From Diplonema papillatum (taxonomy: Eukaryota; Euglenozoa; Diplonemea; Diplonemida; Diplonemidae): a stretch of DNA of 64,000 nt. Within the stretch, counting starts at the first letter, position 1. Every line of letters begins with the position of its first letter. The notes under the pieces were generated by a model. It did not search any database, was not told the DNA's origin, and saw only the letters and a list, made by a program, of their open reading frames with translations. Shown in pieces: positions 10,601-17,700 of the stretch. A program made the position numbers and the translations under genes. The stretch covers positions 1 to 64,000 of the forward strand of contig JAPJBO010000059.1 of assembly GCA_030068145.1 (NCBI GenBank). The letters are read 5' to 3'.

Positions 10601-12490
10601 CGGACGCATGTCAAACCACTCCGAGTCGATGTGGCCAACTTCGATGTGTGCCACCCCTCCAGCTGGAACGTCTGGGGCGCTCAAGCTAACCCACCCGGCC
10701 ACCGTGTACAAATCAACCGCCGCCACTTGCCAGTCGTCGTTGGCGGTGCCGTTGTACACGAGGCTGACGAGTGCCAGCTTGTCCATCCCGTCGTAGTTGA
10801 ACGGGACGATAGCCACCTCCCCCGGGCTCGAGCTGCTCTTCGTGGCAACCAGCCCGGCCTCGTGGTAAGAGTGCATGTAGATGGAAAAGTCGTCGTCGCT
10901 GCCAGCTGCCGGGTCGCTGCCCGTCGTGATTCGCAGCATGCCGTTGGTTCTACCGAACACCGCTTCATCCATAGGGTTCTGCGCCCAGCCCGGCTGCACG
11001 TGGTTGATCCACCCGCCGTACCCGTTGAATGTCAAGCCCCACAGCAAGGTGAAGCCGCCGTTTTCTGACAGCTCGACCGTCTTGACAATGTACCCGTCAT
11101 TCGCCGCACGAAGCGCCCTGGCAGTCACCATGAGGAGTTGGCTGACGGGGAACGGACAATCGGTGGCGGTGATGTCCCACTCGGATCCTAGTTCCGCGTC
11201 GTAGATGACGCCAGCGTAGTGCACCTCCGTTTCGGAGTGGAAGAAGATCGTGATGATGTTCGACGATCCCGAGAACTGCACGTCGTCGGTCGTCCACTTC
11301 GTCGTGATGCTGTTGACCGTCGGCTTCGTGCCGGTGAGGTCGAACCACTCCGAATCGAGGTGGGCTGCATTGATCGTCGACACCTCCGGCCTCCCCGCCT
11401 TCCTCTCTTCCAAAGCGTCCGGGCACGTGAAGTTCTCCCACCGGCCGTACATGAACACTTCCACGTGCGACACACGCCAGTCATCGTTGTTCGTCCCCGC
11501 GTAGACAAGACTGACGTACGCAATGTCAAAAAAACGATCAAACTCGAAGTTGAAGTAGGCGACCTCACCCACGGCAGGGCTCGTCTTCGTTGCGACCACG
11601 ACGCTGTCGTTGTACGAGTTCATGTAGATCGAAAACGTGTCTGCACTGCCGGAGTCTGCGTCGGTGTACGTCGCGATTCGCAGCAGGACTTTGTGGAGCG
11701 TCAGCACAACAGAGTCCACAGGAACCGGCATCCAACTGGCCTGCACGTGGTTGATCCACCCACTCGTTCCTTGCCAGTTCTGACCGTACAAGCTCGTAAA
11801 CGTCCCGTCCGCCTGTTGCAGCTCGACTTTCGCCAAGTGGTACCCATCATTATCCGCGCGAATCGCCTTGGCAGTCACACTGACCAAGTCAGCTAGCGGG
11901 AAGGGGCAGTCTTTGGCGACGATGTCCCACACTTTTTCCTTTGGCGAGTCGTAGATGACTCCGGCATAGTGCACGTCCGTCTCGGAGTGGAAGAAAATGA
12001 CGATGATGTTCGACGTCTCGGCCCAGGCGACATTCGACGTCGTGAACTTGGTCGCGATCGTGTTCACCGGGGTCTTGTCGTCGTTCATGTCGAAGAATTC
12101 CGCGTCGACGTGCCCGCTGTAAATCACGACGTGGCCCCCTGGCTGGTGACTCGCGTCCGGGGCGGTCAGATTCTTCCAAACCCCGCCCAACTTCAACTCC
12201 AACGTCAGGACACTCCAGTCGTCATTGTTCGTGCCACTGTACACGAGGCTCGCGTACGCAAAGTCGTCAATCTCGGGGAAGTCAGCTGTATCTTCAATGA
12301 CGTCTCCTTCCCCTGGGTTAGTGATGGTACCCACCACCGTCGCGACGGAATACGTGTGGAAGTAGAGCGAAAACGTGTCAATGCTTCCAGCCCCCGTGAA
12401 GTTACCGGTGGTTATGCGGTAGTCCACGCTCGCCTGCGCGCTGCCCTGCGGAACGCCCGCCAGAAGGCAGGCAATGATTTGCCACCGCAT
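1616..12490 (-). CDS. Giant type I membrane protein with 14 tandem PLAT-like repeat units
   Basis: One uninterrupted reading frame of about 3,620 codons. The first ATG is at 12490; the frame is open to 12574 but has no earlier ATG. The protein starts with a signal peptide (MRWQIIACLLAGVPQGSAQ). Fourteen units of about 245 residues follow, each marked by DDWQV, HxDSEWFD, HYAGxIYD, CPFP and NDGYIVxKVEL. In each half-unit, an AGSxDxF or TTNIITIF strand and a later hydrophobic-plus-W/Y motif match the order of PLAT/LH2 beta-sandwich strands, so I infer two PLAT-like domains per unit. Sequons such as NGT and NIT recur, consistent with an extracellular position. A stalk rich in D, E and P, one membrane segment (ILFITLLCIVACLVCVMIAF) and an acidic tail of about 85 residues end the protein. 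Unit 7 is shortened, and unit 9 has VPFP in place of CPFP. Units differ more from each other than those of the paralogue at 35516-52510. A surface adhesion or matrix role is only inference. Confidence 0.9.
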   Translation of the reverse strand: MRWQIIACLLAGVPQGSAQASVDYRITTGNFTGAGSIDTFSLYFHTYSVATVVGTITNPGEGDVIEDTADFPEIDDFAYASLVYSGTNNDDWSVLTLELKLGGVWKNLTAPDASHQPGGHVVIYSGHVDAEFFDMNDDKTPVNTIATKFTTSNVAWAETSNIIVIFFHSETDVHYAGVIYDSPKEKVWDIVAKDCPFPLADLVSVTAKAIRADNDGYHLAKVELQQADGTFTSLYGQNWQGTSGWINHVQASWMPVPVDSVVLTLHKVLLRIATYTDADSGSADTFSIYMNSYNDSVVVATKTSPAVGEVAYFNFEFDRFFDIAYVSLVYAGTNNDDWRVSHVEVFMYGRWENFTCPDALEERKAGRPEVSTINAAHLDSEWFDLTGTKPTVNSITTKWTTDDVQFSGSSNIITIFFHSETEVHYAGVIYDAELGSEWDITATDCPFPVSQLLMVTARALRAANDGYIVKTVELSENGGFTLLWGLTFNGYGGWINHVQPGWAQNPMDEAVFGRTNGMLRITTGSDPAAGSDDDFSIYMHSYHEAGLVATKSSSSPGEVAIVPFNYDGMDKLALVSLVYNGTANDDWQVAAVDLYTVAGWVSLSAPDVPAGGVAHIEVGHIDSEWFDMRPRSSVNTITTKWFTSTAASSESDNLFIIFYHSDLEVHYAGSVADPTNGQEVTVTATDCPFPLSELRMVTVRALRSEASDGWILEKVELEQADGSFSTMYGQTWESSGGWVNHQQPSWMPDPLDEVVLTPKKLLFRITTNGAADSGSADSFAMNIHSYHEVVRAATVAAPASGNATLVNVDFVSEVPLSYVSLVYEGTANDEWQVKSVEYYKKGGWKLLTCPDALQSGDGFARINSGHIDSEWFDMHPKAAANTIKTLWVTKSNDVFAGSTNIIVVHFHSATQAHYAGVIYDPSEGSVWVIEAVDCPFPLADLKMVTANALREGQGAGASGDGFVVEKVEILLGTGYQKMWGQPWNAYGGWITHHKPGWMADPTDEVVLTVNENPFLMRIRTSLDDASAGSAEKFSVYLHSYRTSKMVATVDSPTVGAVALFDFEFTDGVASLSHISIVLDGTNDDDWWIAAVEVYEGNDWKSLSSPDQIESVKAGGPNASIITAAHIDSEWFDMTERPVVNEVSTKWTTATIDFADSTNIVVIFYHSESTVHYAGVIHDAKKGEAWDITAKDCPFPVSDLRMVTARALRAPNDGYILEKVELKKADGTYVPMWGQTWEDAGGWINHEQPSWMADAVDEVVFTELATDMLLRVTTASATGAGSNDTFGLYLHTHEASTKVAEKVTPAAGEVSIFNIDFAEFRELAHVSLVYEGTRNDDWRVESVEVYRNKAWHAMFSPDSANGPEPITKDHVDSEWFDITPKPMVNVITTLWHTADVLYADSTNIITIFFHSSSQAHYAGVIYDPKRADTWNITAVDCPFPLADLRMVTARALRAAGDGYIVDSVELLQSDGTLLKLWSVHWQAYGGWIIHEKPSWMPDPLDEVIFTMSKVLLRISTNPAAGAGCAGNFSVYMHTYAEAALVATVDGPSDGEVLLLNLDFDGIDELTRISIVYSEVATVTDDWQVDSVQLYTKDGWRNYTSPTTAALTPSDSTKHWIDTLEDVQRNTVTTTWTSGSTDWADTTNVFGVYYHSQDQVHFAGTIYNPVQSGVVEVTTVDCPFPMEGLLMVTIKPLQASENGYLVEKVELSDDSGAAPVTMYGQTFQGAGGLVGTDPAGEWVFTPKEALLRVTTHTAAGAGSADSFLVYMHTYAEDNRVGAIAAPAAGSVVVLNVEFTDVVNELAHVSLVYDGTRNDDWQVALVEAYMDGRWQNLSCPDAWEAGVNGLPAVSTITADHIDSEWFNEGPRPLVNTITTMWTTSSEQHADSTNIVTIFYHSATQAHYAGVIYDADQGSIWNITATNCPFPIEELRMVTARSLRASNDGYIVATVALVEETGYKMLWGQTWGDYGGWCSYVQADWMDGPVREVILTPKKALLRISTSPDTGAGSTDNFTVYIHSYHENILAATIAAPAAGQVQLVNVDYDFGVPSFFSLVYAGVSDDDWQVLAVEYYKPGGWKMLFAPDVEENGNGVARIYSGHVDSEWFDMHPKAGVNTIKTMWTTSSVQYAESTSIIVVYFHSKTVAHYAGVIHDAAKGSIWKIEAVDVPFPLSELQMVTANAVRSQEGDGYIVERVELMTGTKYEKLWGQPWNGFDGWIIHEKPGWMTNPSDEIVFTRKEHPFLLRVYTPDEADAGSAEQFDVYLHSYHTTEKVGTIDSPASGSVALFNFEFTDLVEDMSHVSFVGTETTADDWWVNKVEVYVAGDWRALTSPDLEESVKAGGVNASVITATHMDSEWFDLTVREVVHPITTMWSTDTVQWSETSNIITVFYHSESAVHYAGTMYDVGKGEIVDITANDCPFPVGDLKMITARALRAGNDGYIVAKVELQQEDGTLALLYSPTWQATTGWINHVQAAWMVNPLDEVVFVTNSTNQLLRVTTASEPHSGSNDTFGLYMHTYDVSTKVATKVAPAAGEASVFSVDFPAFDQLAHVSLVYEGTLNDDWRVQSVEVYKGGKWVSLFSPDAADGPEPIHAGHVDSEWFDDTPREVVNVVTTMWQTADVQYADTTNIIAIYFHSDTHVHYAGIIYDAERGSSWNITAADCPFPAADLRIVNARALRASNDGYIVEKVELVEADGSLTTLRGQNWGGAAGGWISHVQAGWMPDPLHEVYLTRSSVLLRVTTDTAPEAGSALTNFTVYMHSFHVSTLVGSVDSPAPGDVAYLNFDFEQFDDISHISLVYNDTTSDDDDWWVSKVEVYTKNGWRTYFCPDAKEAGDAGLPEVSIVTRDHPDSEWLDIVPRPGGNTVTTRWTTSSGEFAESTNIVTIFYHSATLVHYAGAIYDAERGSAWDITTTNCPFHVSELRMVTARALRASADGYIVEKVELLQDGVYTPMWGQHWKASGGWIIHEQPGWMPEPLDEVVLTPKKALMRITTDEAEDSGSVDTFYIYMHTYHEHHHVATVHQSANGSVVVMNVDFRDAIEELAHISIVYNGTNNDEWRIKSVEVYMDNRWDLLACPDAIEAGKLGQPEVSTINADHIDSEWFDMGERPMVNTITTVWTTDTAQHSESTNIITIFYHSETQVHYAGVIYDAQQGDIWNITTTNCPFNVTELRMVTARALRASNDGYVVAKVELMTAAGGVAPLWGQNWQSPSGWISYVQADWMPVSVREVSLTVEPVLLRVRTAPAPDAGSVDNFALYMHSYEQSTVIGVLNGTHPHEFAIFNVNFTDVEELSHVSLVYEGTNNDAWEVASVELHRDGEWQRLTSPDVLERGVWTATVDEAHIDSEWFDLRPRRQPAHTIKTLWVTATEEWAATTNIITVFFHSDTQTHYAGAIYDAEIGSAWNIGSTSCPFPVEDLQRVTARALRPHTDDGYSVEKVEVWINGAYRKMWGETWDNWGGWIEHKQQDWMPDRLNEIVLTVAGAEPPDVETPESDDNDTLSPTDARGAAGDGDSDDETWKILFITLLCIVACLVCVMIAFYLIRRRDERDPMKTVIFEDDYDDDGIELANTGYENHTDEDDEDDDPLRKASNLNASKMTRAPSSQRGADLADKPSTYEPPALNKDDDL
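10215..12490 (-). repeat. 5' tract nearly identical to 50238-52510
   Basis: The first three repeat units and the signal peptide of the giant gene match the second giant gene almost base for base at a constant offset of 40,023 bp, with one codon indel near the signal peptide. Differences cluster in unit 1 (for example TGNFTGAGS against TDSPTGSGS). Similarity drops sharply after the PKK motif that opens unit 4. Confidence 0.9.
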
Positions 12491-12640
12491 TGCCCCCGAA
12501 GTGCGCGGCCAGATATTCGTGCTTCCCTGGGTTTCCTTTTTCTTCTTTGTTGTTGCTTTTTTTTGTAGTTTCAAACTCTTTTTTCCTAATGGTGTCGGTG
12601 TGCTGACTGGAGCTGTATCTGCGAAAGTGCCTATTTTCTA
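12491..12640 (-). promoter_or_regulatory. Conserved upstream region of the first giant gene
   Basis: Short blocks match the region upstream of the second giant gene in the same order, such as a GTAGTTT...AACTC...TTTCCTAAT block at about 12566-12592 and TGTATCTGCGA at about 12614. The blocks are written as on the plus strand. It probably contains the 5' UTR and promoter, but I recognise no named promoter element. Confidence 0.35.
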
Positions 12641-12720
12641 GTTGAGGGTGGCATACATTATGTTTATTGGTGGATAGATTGGCTCTGGCAAACGATCAAG
12701 ACCGCGGCCAGACGCGATAG

Positions 12721-12978
12721 TCAATGGGGTCTGACGAAAAAGACTGACTCGTAGACGGAACCTTGACGGCGTGTCCAAAAGAAATCGACGAGTTGCGACC
12801 CGAAGCATGGGGCGGCATCTTCCGGAGGTACACGAGCGCAGAGGAACCGCAGTGGGAGGCCTTCAAGGCTCACTACTCGACGAATCTGCCTGCCCCGCAG
12901 CAAATGGAGTGCAAGAAGATCGGCGCGGCAGATGTATGGACAGCGCTCAAGAAGATGAAGAAGACTCGATCGAATCGA
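12721..12978 (+). pseudogene. Fragment of LINE linker region before the reverse transcriptase
   Basis: The frame reads PKEIDELRPEAWGGIF, then a stretch ending in PAPQQMECKKIG and ALKKMKK. This resembles the region just before the reverse transcriptase in the adjacent LINE (HRPMECRDLTGENLRSILGK). It stops at the point where the reverse transcriptase should begin and runs into the next element. It looks like a truncated copy of a related but distinct LINE, either cut by the later insertion or joined to it by rearrangement. Confidence 0.5.
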
Positions 12979-12986
12979 ACTGAAAA

Positions 12987-13373
12987 GTGAAATGGAATGG
13001 AGTGCCGCACAATCCACCGACCATCTGGGTACTGGACAGCAGGAGACCGCACATCCTACGACGGTACGCACCTCGCGCGGGCGCCACAGGGGAGCAGGCG
13101 GTAGTCACGTATGTACCGGAACACTACGACCGACTCCTACTCCCGGGCAGCGCAATAGCAGAGCTGGCGCGACGTACGGACACGGTGGAAACTGCGGCAT
13201 TGCGCATTGGGGACGCGGGGAGGGTCGCGGCGGATGAAAGAGGGGGCGCCGAGTCACGGGAGGTGCCGCCGAAGTGGGATGGCGGAGTGTTGCAACGAGA
13301 GGAAGGGAAGACACTGAAGTTTGGAACGCTGAACATGAGGGAAGGACACACTTTTTGGACTGTGCCGCGGTAG
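12987..13373 (+). pseudogene. LINE endonuclease N-terminus, first frame
   Basis: The frame ends with KTLKFGTLNMREGHTF and then a stop. TLNMR is the usual first strand and Asn motif of the endonuclease/exonuclease/phosphatase fold. The rest of the domain (LDCAAVDILAVQET) continues in the frame of 13274-14710. The change happens at or near the T5 run at 13352-13356. The spacing between the two motifs is also shorter than usual in this family, so a deletion may be combined with the frameshift. The upstream part (12987 to about 13300) matches no family I know. Confidence 0.6.
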
Positions 13374-14710
13374 ACATCCTGGCGGTACAGGAGACGCTCT
13401 TGACCGAATGGGGTCAGAGGGAATTCGAGGACGGCGTCCGACAAAGCTGGAAGTCGCTGTGGGGGGAACCGTGTCGGGAACGGCTCGACCGGCAGGGTAA
13501 GGCGTCACCGTGGGTAGCGGAAGCCGGCGGAGCGGGTGTTGCAGTTTTTGCGAAGAAACCGGCGCCGGCCTTCGTGGTCGGGAAGCCATCACTGAGCCGA
13601 AGATGGGTGCACGTGGCCGTCGGAATTGGAAAAGGAAGCCAATTCTTGCATATATTCACTCTATATGCGAACTCTGGAGAAAAGGCTGCGTCGGAGAGGG
13701 AGAGGATCATTGCGGAGGTGCACCGGGAAGCATCGAGTCTCGGACGGGTGCCAGTGGTTGTGGCCGGGGACTTCAATGCAGAACCCTCGTCGTCGGCGGC
13801 GATGTCGAGCATGCTGCGGTCGGGATGGTACGACGCCGCGGAAATCTGCTCCGCTGGCGGTGCCCCGAAGACGTACGAGAAGACAGGCACGCGAGGCACA
13901 CGCATCGACCACATCTTGTTGAACGACGTCGCGATGCAGGCACTCGTAGCGAGCGAGACCACCGTCGTCGTGGACGGGGAGGGGCAGCGGGTGCCCAGTC
14001 ACAAGATGGTAACGGTGGAGTTGGACATCGCCGCGTTCGCAGACACGTGTGAGAGGTATCGAATGCCGAGGTCACTGCGGCAAATAGGCAAGGTGGACGA
14101 GGGGCGGACAGCGGCAAGGGCGGAGGAGTTGTTGGTGAAGAATCGCTTCGGCGATGCGGCACCAGGGAACGTGGAAGCACTCTGGCTGTCGGCGACGAAG
14201 GCGTGCGAGCAGTTTCTGATCGAGCTGGCAGAGGAACAGGGGCTGCTTGACGGGCCCGTTGACGCCTATCGAGGAAGAGGTGAGACGAGGGTGCCCAAAA
14301 GGGTGCGAATTGCATCTGCGACGGACACCGGGACGGGCGCAGACACATATGCCTCGAGCAGAGTCCGGAAGGCGATGAACGGCCTCGACGCGTATATCCG
14401 AGGGTTGCAAGCTCTGAATGGGGAAGGACCTGGGTGCATGCCGAGGTCGCTGGAGAAGAGGCAGAACGTGGTGTCTGGTCTGGATTCTATGGCCGGACAA
14501 TTACCGAAGGTGCGCAATTTGCCGCGGCGTCCACCGGACTTGAGCGTCGCCCAGACCGTCAGGCAGAAGCTGGAAGCGAGAAGCCGTTCACTGACGGCAC
14601 AAGCGCGTAAAGGGAGGATTGCACAGCTGTGCAAAACCTCCACTGCGCGAACAAAGGGCAGTTGCTACCATGGTGCAGGAAGAAGAGGGCGGATGGCTTG
14701 GTGGCGCTGA
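13274..14710 (+). CDS. LINE APE-type endonuclease segment
   Basis: Endonuclease/exonuclease/phosphatase domain of the LINE, which would nick the target DNA. Visible motifs, numbered from 13274, are VQET (catalytic Glu40), AGDFN (Asp166, Asn168), RIDHIL (Asp212) and PSHKMV (His243). The usual SDH triad appears as SH, so one acidic residue seems absent. The true domain starts near 13357, because the earlier part lies in another frame. After the endonuclease comes a linker without clear motifs. The frame ends at 14710, while the linker continues in the reverse transcriptase frame, so a second frame change lies near the AAAA at 14633-14636. No ATG precedes the domain. Probably inactive unless the frames are joined during translation. 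Confidence 0.75.
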   Translation: MGWRSVATRGREDTEVWNAEHEGRTHFLDCAAVDILAVQETLLTEWGQREFEDGVRQSWKSLWGEPCRERLDRQGKASPWVAEAGGAGVAVFAKKPAPAFVVGKPSLSRRWVHVAVGIGKGSQFLHIFTLYANSGEKAASERERIIAEVHREASSLGRVPVVVAGDFNAEPSSSAAMSSMLRSGWYDAAEICSAGGAPKTYEKTGTRGTRIDHILLNDVAMQALVASETTVVVDGEGQRVPSHKMVTVELDIAAFADTCERYRMPRSLRQIGKVDEGRTAARAEELLVKNRFGDAAPGNVEALWLSATKACEQFLIELAEEQGLLDGPVDAYRGRGETRVPKRVRIASATDTGTGADTYASSRVRKAMNGLDAYIRGLQALNGEGPGCMPRSLEKRQNVVSGLDSMAGQLPKVRNLPRRPPDLSVAQTVRQKLEARSRSLTAQARKGRIAQLCKTSTARTKGSCYHGAGRRGRMAWWR

Positions 14711-17700
14711 AGGTGGAGGGGCAGTACACGGCGAATGCGCGGCAGATCGATGCGGCGTTGCAGAAGGATAACCGGATGTACGAGTGCAGTAAGGAGCCAA
14801 GCTATGAAGCGTTCCGGACGGAGTATGCTGAGGATATCGAACATCGTCCGATGGAGTGCCGAGATTTGACGGGCGAGAATCTGAGAAGCATTCTTGGAAA
14901 GAAGAGGGATGGCGGTGTCCCAGGTGTGGACGGATGGAACACAGCGGAGCTGAAGAAGCTGCCATTGCCGCTACTGAACGCCCTGGCAGCGGTGTTCAAC
15001 GCGATAGAAGCGGCCGGGACGTGGCCGGACGCGTTGTTGGAAGCCGCGGTCACACTGATCCCGAAGGACGAAACTCTTGACCCGCTGGCGTTGCGGCCGA
15101 TCACCGTCACAAGTGCGATCTATCGCTTGTGGGCGAGTACGCGGCTCAGGGACGTCGTCCAGTGGCAGGAGAAATGGATAGCGGATAGCCAGCACGGGTT
15201 CAGGCCCAAACACGGAACCGTGGACGTGGTATTCGAAATCGCCTCGCAGATCGAAGAAGCGCTCTTGACGGGTAAGGAGCTATACGGCGTGGCCCTAGAC
15301 TTTGCCAAGTGTTTTGACAAGGTGCCGCGAGACGTCGTGTTGAAGCTGGTGGGGAAGCTGGGCCTCCATGAGAAAATCCTCGGGCAGCTGCGCGACATTT
15401 ACGCGCGACTACGAAGGCGGTACAAGCTGCACATGGGAGTGGGAGGTGTCTTCTTCACCACCAATGGGATACTGCAGGGCTGCCCCCTGAGCGTGATCCT
15501 CATCAACGCGCTGCTCTCCATCGTGGTGCGCAGAGTGGACGACGTGGGGGGGGTGACGAGCGAATCCTTCGCGGACGACCTCACCCTCCTGTCGCGTCTC
15601 AGGGAAGCCTGCTTGCAGAACGCCTTGGTGGAAGTCGACAGATTCTGTTCGAACACCGGCATGTCGATCGGGATACCGAAGACGTTTGCTTTTGGGACGC
15701 CGAAGGGGTATGAAGCGAAGTTGAGGGTAGGCGGTGCACTTATCGCAACGAAGGAGGAACTCACCATCGTAGGGTGCCTAGTCGGCACGAAGCGAACACG
15801 CAGGACAACGGACCTGCGCTACGACCAGCGCGCAGAGGAGGCCGAACGGTTGGGAGCTCTGCCGATCTCGATGACGCAGAGGTCGGGACTAGCGGCGATG
15901 GCAGTTTTACCGGCGGCGACATACGGCTCGGAGTTCGCGCTTCCGACGGTGCGGGGGCTGGGGAAGTTCACCGCAGCACTACTCAGAGGCGTCTGGGACC
16001 CGGTGAGGCTGCATCGGGCGCAGGAGGCCGTGTTGGGCATTCTAAACAAGGCCCACTTGCTCGACCCCTACACAGTGCTGCCGTATCGGTCGCTCGGCAT
16101 GATCGCAGAAGTGTGCCGAAGGAGGCCGGCGTGGAGGGCCCGCGTCGCAACAGTTCGAAAGGCGTATGGCAGCAGAATCCGCGCATGGGGACCGATCGGT
16201 ATTGCGGCCGAGCATGCGAAAAAGCTCGGTATGCGATGGACGGAAGATTTCGACAACGCCGAGGACGAGGCAGGGAACGTGCTGGGGCTGGTGCGACAAA
16301 GCAGGGGGGAGCGAGGGCACACGCTGAGAAGGGTGATTCGCGGCTGGCGGCTAGCGGGGCTTGAGAAGAGGCGGGTAGACTTCGGAGGGGTGCGGGCAGG
16401 TGTAGACTACGTCGCGACGAATGCCTACGGGCTGAAGGCGTCGACAACGCTGACGGCTGCACGGGACGTTGCCGAGGTCGTGGCTGGGTCGGTGATGACG
16501 GAGTCACATGCTGCCAAGCTGTGGGGAGGTGACGGGCTGTGCAGACGCTGTGTCGAGCCGACGGAGGAAACCCTGGGCCACATTTGGTGGCAATGCCGGG
16601 CGTACGAACGGATCCGAGCGCAACACCAGTATGCCGAAATTGTTGGCGCGGATCGCTCGACTTGGCCCCCGTGCCTGCAAGAACACGGGATTCTGCCGAA
16701 GGGAAGTCGAGTCAGCATCGAAGTGCTGCACACGTTCATGGCGGAGGTCATGCACGAGAGACGACGGCTGGAGAGGGAAGGAAGAGACCGGGCGGTCGGC
16801 CACCCCTGGAGACAACTGCACCCCGACGACTGCCCCCCGCGCCGACTGAATTTCGAAGCGATCGCTGGACCGGGGACCTTCGCGGCGGTCGGAGGAGAGA
16901 GGTGGTTCCGGGCGCTGCAACATTGGCTGGATGGGATGTGCTGGTCGGTAGCGGGTGACGTTTCGACAGCGGAGCTCGCCATCGACTTTGAAGTGTACAC
17001 CGGGCTCGATCTGCCGGGCAGTGTCGTAGCAACGACGGACGGGACACCGTTGAGCATGCGTGCGAGGGTACTCGCGAGGCTTTTGAAAACCGTCGGGGAT
17101 GCGCTGGAGCGAAACGGCGACGAACCGCCTCTGCCGGGAAGGAAACTGGGGACGGTAGGGTCGCTGAGAACGGTGGGAGCCCCGCCGTGCCTCACGGGGT
17201 ACGAGATGAGGCCAATCTTCCGTGGTGGTACGGAGACGATGGAAGTGCTCGAGACGCAGCTGACGACGGCTCGGCACGAATTCAACGGCGAGGCGTGGGG
17301 GATGGATCTTTTCCCGACGTACGGAGGTGGAAGGGCGGAGCGTGCGGCGAGATGGGCGGTGTTCAACGACGCTACGGAGAAGAAGAAAGGCAAGAAGTCG
17401 GCAGTCGTCGGAGGGGATCCGTGGTACGTGCCGGAAGGGGTTCCCCGACACGAAAAGTGGGGTGAGCGGGTGTGCCACGAGCACCAAAAGGTGAAGTGCG
17501 ACGTCTGCAAGCGCCGGGGCAAGTCGGTGGCGTGGTGCTGTAAGGCCCACCACAAGGAAGACGACGGCCTTGCGGTGAAGTTCTGCGCGCAGCACCGCCT
17601 GACGCAATGCGCGACGTGCAAGACGATCGCGGAGTGCTGCCGCAACGGACACCACCGGTGCCTTGATCATGGCATGCCGACGTGTGCGCACTGCAGCCGG

